A stretch of 64,000 bases of DNA from NCBI RefSeq assembly GCF_006716465.1, contig NZ_VFPB01000001.1, positions 716,983 to 780,982 of the forward strand, read 5' to 3'. Every line of letters starts with the position of its first letter. Within the stretch, counting starts at the first letter, position 1. Under the pieces are notes generated by a model, which had not been told where the DNA came from, did not search any database, and saw only the letters and a program-made list of their open reading frames with translations. This DNA is from Pseudoxanthomonas sp. 3HH-4 (GTDB lineage: Bacteria; Pseudomonadota; Gammaproteobacteria; Xanthomonadales; Xanthomonadaceae). Shown one piece after another: positions 62,034 to 64,000 of this stretch. A program made the translations under genes and the position numbers.

Positions 62034-62789
62034 TTACGTCGTCGCCAACGGCGACGGACCGTAGAATCGTCGCAGGTGCCCGGCCACCTCCGGCATCGCG
62101 TCGGCCAGCACGCCCGGCGCCGAGAAGTGGTATTCGGTGGCGACGGCGAAGAATTCTTCCGGTGCCTCGGCGGCATAGGGGTCGATCGTGGTTTCGCGGC
62201 CCAGGTCGACCTGCATGCAGAAGTCGTCGTACGCGCGCTGGAAGTCGCGCGCCCAGCGGCCATGCCACTCGCCCGGCAGTGGCGGGGTGCCATCGAGTTC
62301 CCCATCCAGCGCATCCAGCTTGTGCGCCATCTCGTGCACGGCGACGCAGAAGCCGGCATCGGGTTCGGCCAGGTCGGCTTGCACGTCGGCCCATGACAGG
62401 ATCAGCGGACCCTGGTCCCAGGCTTCGCCGGCCAGGTCGTCTTCCCACTCGTGCAATACGCCGGCCGCATCGGTATGCGTGCGCTGCACGCGGAACGCGT
62501 CCGGATAGACGATCAGCTGCGACCAACCGCGCAAGCCGCTTTCGCCGAACTCCAGGAGTGGCAGGCAGCACAGCGCCGCCAGTTGCACGCGTTGCGCATC
62601 GTCCAGGCTCAGGCCGGCGAGCGGCGTGATGGTTTTCTGGTGCAGGAAGCGAGCCGCCAACCCGCGCAGCCTGTCCGAACGCACGTCATCCAGAGCCGAC
62701 ACCCAAGGGGTGTCAGTGGTTACGGTCCGCCAGAGTTCGTCCTGGATGGACGGGGAGGGGCGCCGCAGGCGGCGCAACAGTCCAATCAC
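62034..62789 (-). CDS. mtfA: MtfA-like zinc-dependent peptidase (M90 family)
   Basis: A 251-residue cytoplasmic protein convergent with phoQ (three-base gap). The metal motif H152-E-M-A-H156 lies in CVAVHEMAHKLDALDGE, with a downstream Glu in EEFFAVATEYHF as third ligand. Other MtfA marks are AALCCLPLLEFG, YPDAFRV, WDQGPLILSWADV and RWARDFQRAYDDF. In E. coli, MtfA binds the Mlc repressor and has aminopeptidase activity; whether Mlc exists here is unknown. Length matches. Confidence 0.9.
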   Translation of the reverse strand: MIGLLRRLRRPSPSIQDELWRTVTTDTPWVSALDDVRSDRLRGLAARFLHQKTITPLAGLSLDDAQRVQLAALCCLPLLEFGESGLRGWSQLIVYPDAFRVQRTHTDAAGVLHEWEDDLAGEAWDQGPLILSWADVQADLAEPDAGFCVAVHEMAHKLDALDGELDGTPPLPGEWHGRWARDFQRAYDDFCMQVDLGRETTIDPYAAEAPEEFFAVATEYHFSAPGVLADAMPEVAGHLRRFYGPSPLATT

Positions 62790-62807
62790 CGGGTGATGCC
62801 GTCCGCG

Positions 62808-63125
62808 TCAGCGGAACATGCCCGGCAGGAAGCTGTGCCACTTGGAGCCGCGGCTGCGGGGCAACGGGGCGTCGTCGTCGCCGCCACCCCGCGAAGTGGA
62901 GGACGTCAATGCAGCGGGGGCGGCGTACTTGCTTCGCACGGCGGTGGCGCGCGCACGACGTGCGTCCGGAGTGGTCGGCACGGCATCACCCGGGCGGTCG
63001 GCGACGGCACGATCGGCGACATCCTGGCAGGTGGTGGCATTGCCATTGGCGATGCTGCGCCCGTTCTGGGCGAATACCGCCGCAGAGGCGCCGAGAAGCA
63101 GCAGGGCAAGGCTGGCGCGTAACAT
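62808..63125 (-). CDS. Small secreted protein of unknown function
   Basis: A 105-residue product starting at 63125, with AGGAG nine bases upstream. Residues 1-19 form a signal peptide (MLRASLALLLLGASAAVFAQ). The rest is low in hydrophobicity, with two DR/RP-rich stretches (DVADRAVADRPGD), one cysteine, and a Gly-Asp patch (RGGGDDDAP) before PRSRGSKWHSFLPGMFR. No domain is recognised. It ends 18 bases before the mtfA start, so the two may be co-transcribed. Confidence 0.6.
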   Translation of the reverse strand: MLRASLALLLLGASAAVFAQNGRSIANGNATTCQDVADRAVADRPGDAVPTTPDARRARATAVRSKYAAPAALTSSTSRGGGDDDAPLPRSRGSKWHSFLPGMFR

Positions 63126-63318
63126 CGGAGGGACTCCTGTCGGTCGGGGTACAGCGGCCAGATGACGCCGCCGACTATAGCGGGAATGGCTCCGGCCGGC
63201 ATGAATGCGTCCGGCCCTGCGACGAAATGCCCCTGCGCGGCGATGGATCGAGGAAAACAGGCCACGGCCTGCTGCGTCGCAACAGGGGTGCGAAAGCAGT
63301 TGCGGCAGACTGCCGCGA

Positions 63319-64000
63319 TGCCCGCACCCGACTACCGCCCGCTGACCGCGCCCGCCCTGCGCCTGGCGCTGATTGCGGGGGCCCGCCGGGTGATTGCCGC
63401 GCGTGACGCGTTGAACCGCATCAATGTGTTCCCGGTCGCCGACGGCGATACGGGCAACAACCTCGCATCGACGCTCGGCAGCGTGCTGCATGGTGCGCTC
63501 AGCCAGCCCAGCCAGCATGTCGGCGATCTGCTGAGCCGTGTGGGCAACGACGCGATCGATGGTGCGCGCGGAAATTCCGGCGCCATCCTCGCGCAGTTCC
63601 TGCATGGCGTGGCCGAGCGCGTGCGCAACCTGCCGGAACTGGATGCCCGTTCGCTGGCCGCAGCCGTCCGTCAGGGCGCGCAGAGTGCACGCCAGGCACT
63701 GGCGCAGCCGGTCGAGGGGACGATCCTGAGCGTGATTGCCGCATTCGCCGAAGAACTGGATGCCGCGGCGGGGGAGGACAACCAGGCCGACGCGCGCAGC
63801 GGCTTCGTCCGTGCGCTTGTCCGTGCGCGTCGCGCGCTTGCCGACACGCCGCGCCAGATGGCCTTGCTGCAGCGTGCCGGCGTGGTCGATGCCGGTGCGC
63901 AGGGGTTTGTCGACTTGCTGGAAGGCATCGCCGAGTTCGTCGAGGGCGGACCACGTGCGGTGCGCGTGCGCGCCAGCGCACCGGGCGCGGCCAACGATGC
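63319..64000 (+). CDS. DAK2-domain protein (DegV/FakA-like), partial
   Basis: From ATG 63319 the frame runs off the window edge with 227 residues visible. It is a DAK2/DhaL-type phosphatase/kinase domain: INVFPVADGDTGNNLASTLG (about residues 35-54) with the metal-binding D-x-D-x-G-x-N motif, then DGARGNSGAILAQFLHG and VDAGAQGFVDLLEGIAEFV. This matches the N-terminal half of DAK2-DegV fusion proteins and FakA fatty-acid kinases. In xanthomonad-type genomes the domain is often fused to DegV, which would lie beyond the edge. Biochemical role in this lineage is not established. Confidence 0.82.

Overview
The window is a high-GC, gene-dense chromosomal segment from a gammaproteobacterium, most likely a Xanthomonadaceae member of the Pseudoxanthomonas/Xanthomonas/Lysobacter type. 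This rests on the Xanthomonas/Caulobacter-type TonB receptor, the TorF-type porin heading a kdp operon, the PhoPQ-like pair behind a PepSY-like gene, and overall gene style. I saw no rRNA, tRNA, CRISPR array, insertion sequence or prophage gene. Species cannot be fixed from the sequence alone.

Bases 1-21084 form a carbohydrate/acid catabolism region. A hydratase-family gene (partial) diverges from a secreted pectate lyase. A 926-residue TonB-dependent receptor diverges from a 2-keto-3-deoxygluconate kinase. A co-directional series follows: CitE-like lyase, kelch-SSS symporter fusion, LysR regulator, second TonB receptor, serine hydrolase, ribokinase-like kinase, a TIM-barrel/formylglycine-generating-enzyme-like fusion, a GH127 arabinofuranosidase and a CaiB-type CoA transferase. 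The first two divergent promoters share the decamer AATGACACCG, suggesting one regulator. The picture is uptake of pectin-type oligosaccharides across the outer membrane, cytoplasmic trimming, and feeding of sugar acids into the KDG pathway.

Bases 21100-30034 are a potassium-scavenging operon: TorF-type porin, kdpF, kdpA, kdpB, kdpC, an unannotated 51-residue single-TM protein, kdpD and kdpE. TTTACG repeats upstream of the porin resemble an OmpR-family (KdpE) site. Bases 30132-40420 are an accessory redox/stress block. Seven genes on the minus strand (two SDRs, epoxide-hydrolase-like protein, cytochrome P460, Ohr, CcdA, thioredoxin-like lipoprotein) diverge from a two-component system, followed by an ABC-F ATPase and a third SDR.

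Bases 40856-55765 hold the most unusual locus. An orphan OmpR-type regulator is followed by a 245-base, hairpin-rich leader and a 9.5-kb gene for a 3172-residue exported protein. That protein has about ten DUF11 and eleven SdrD_B-like domains. It is translationally coupled to an 1136-residue outer-membrane barrel with an N-terminal Ig-like part, then an OmpA-family protein. I read this as a giant surface fibre or adhesin with its own outer-membrane partner and cell-wall anchor.

Bases 55852-64000 return to ordinary chromosomal genes: a membrane histidine kinase, DusA, a CtlX-type amidinohydrolase, a PepSY-like small protein with a PhoP/PhoQ pair behind TTCCGTT repeats, an MtfA-like zinc peptidase, a small secreted protein and the start of a DAK2-domain protein.
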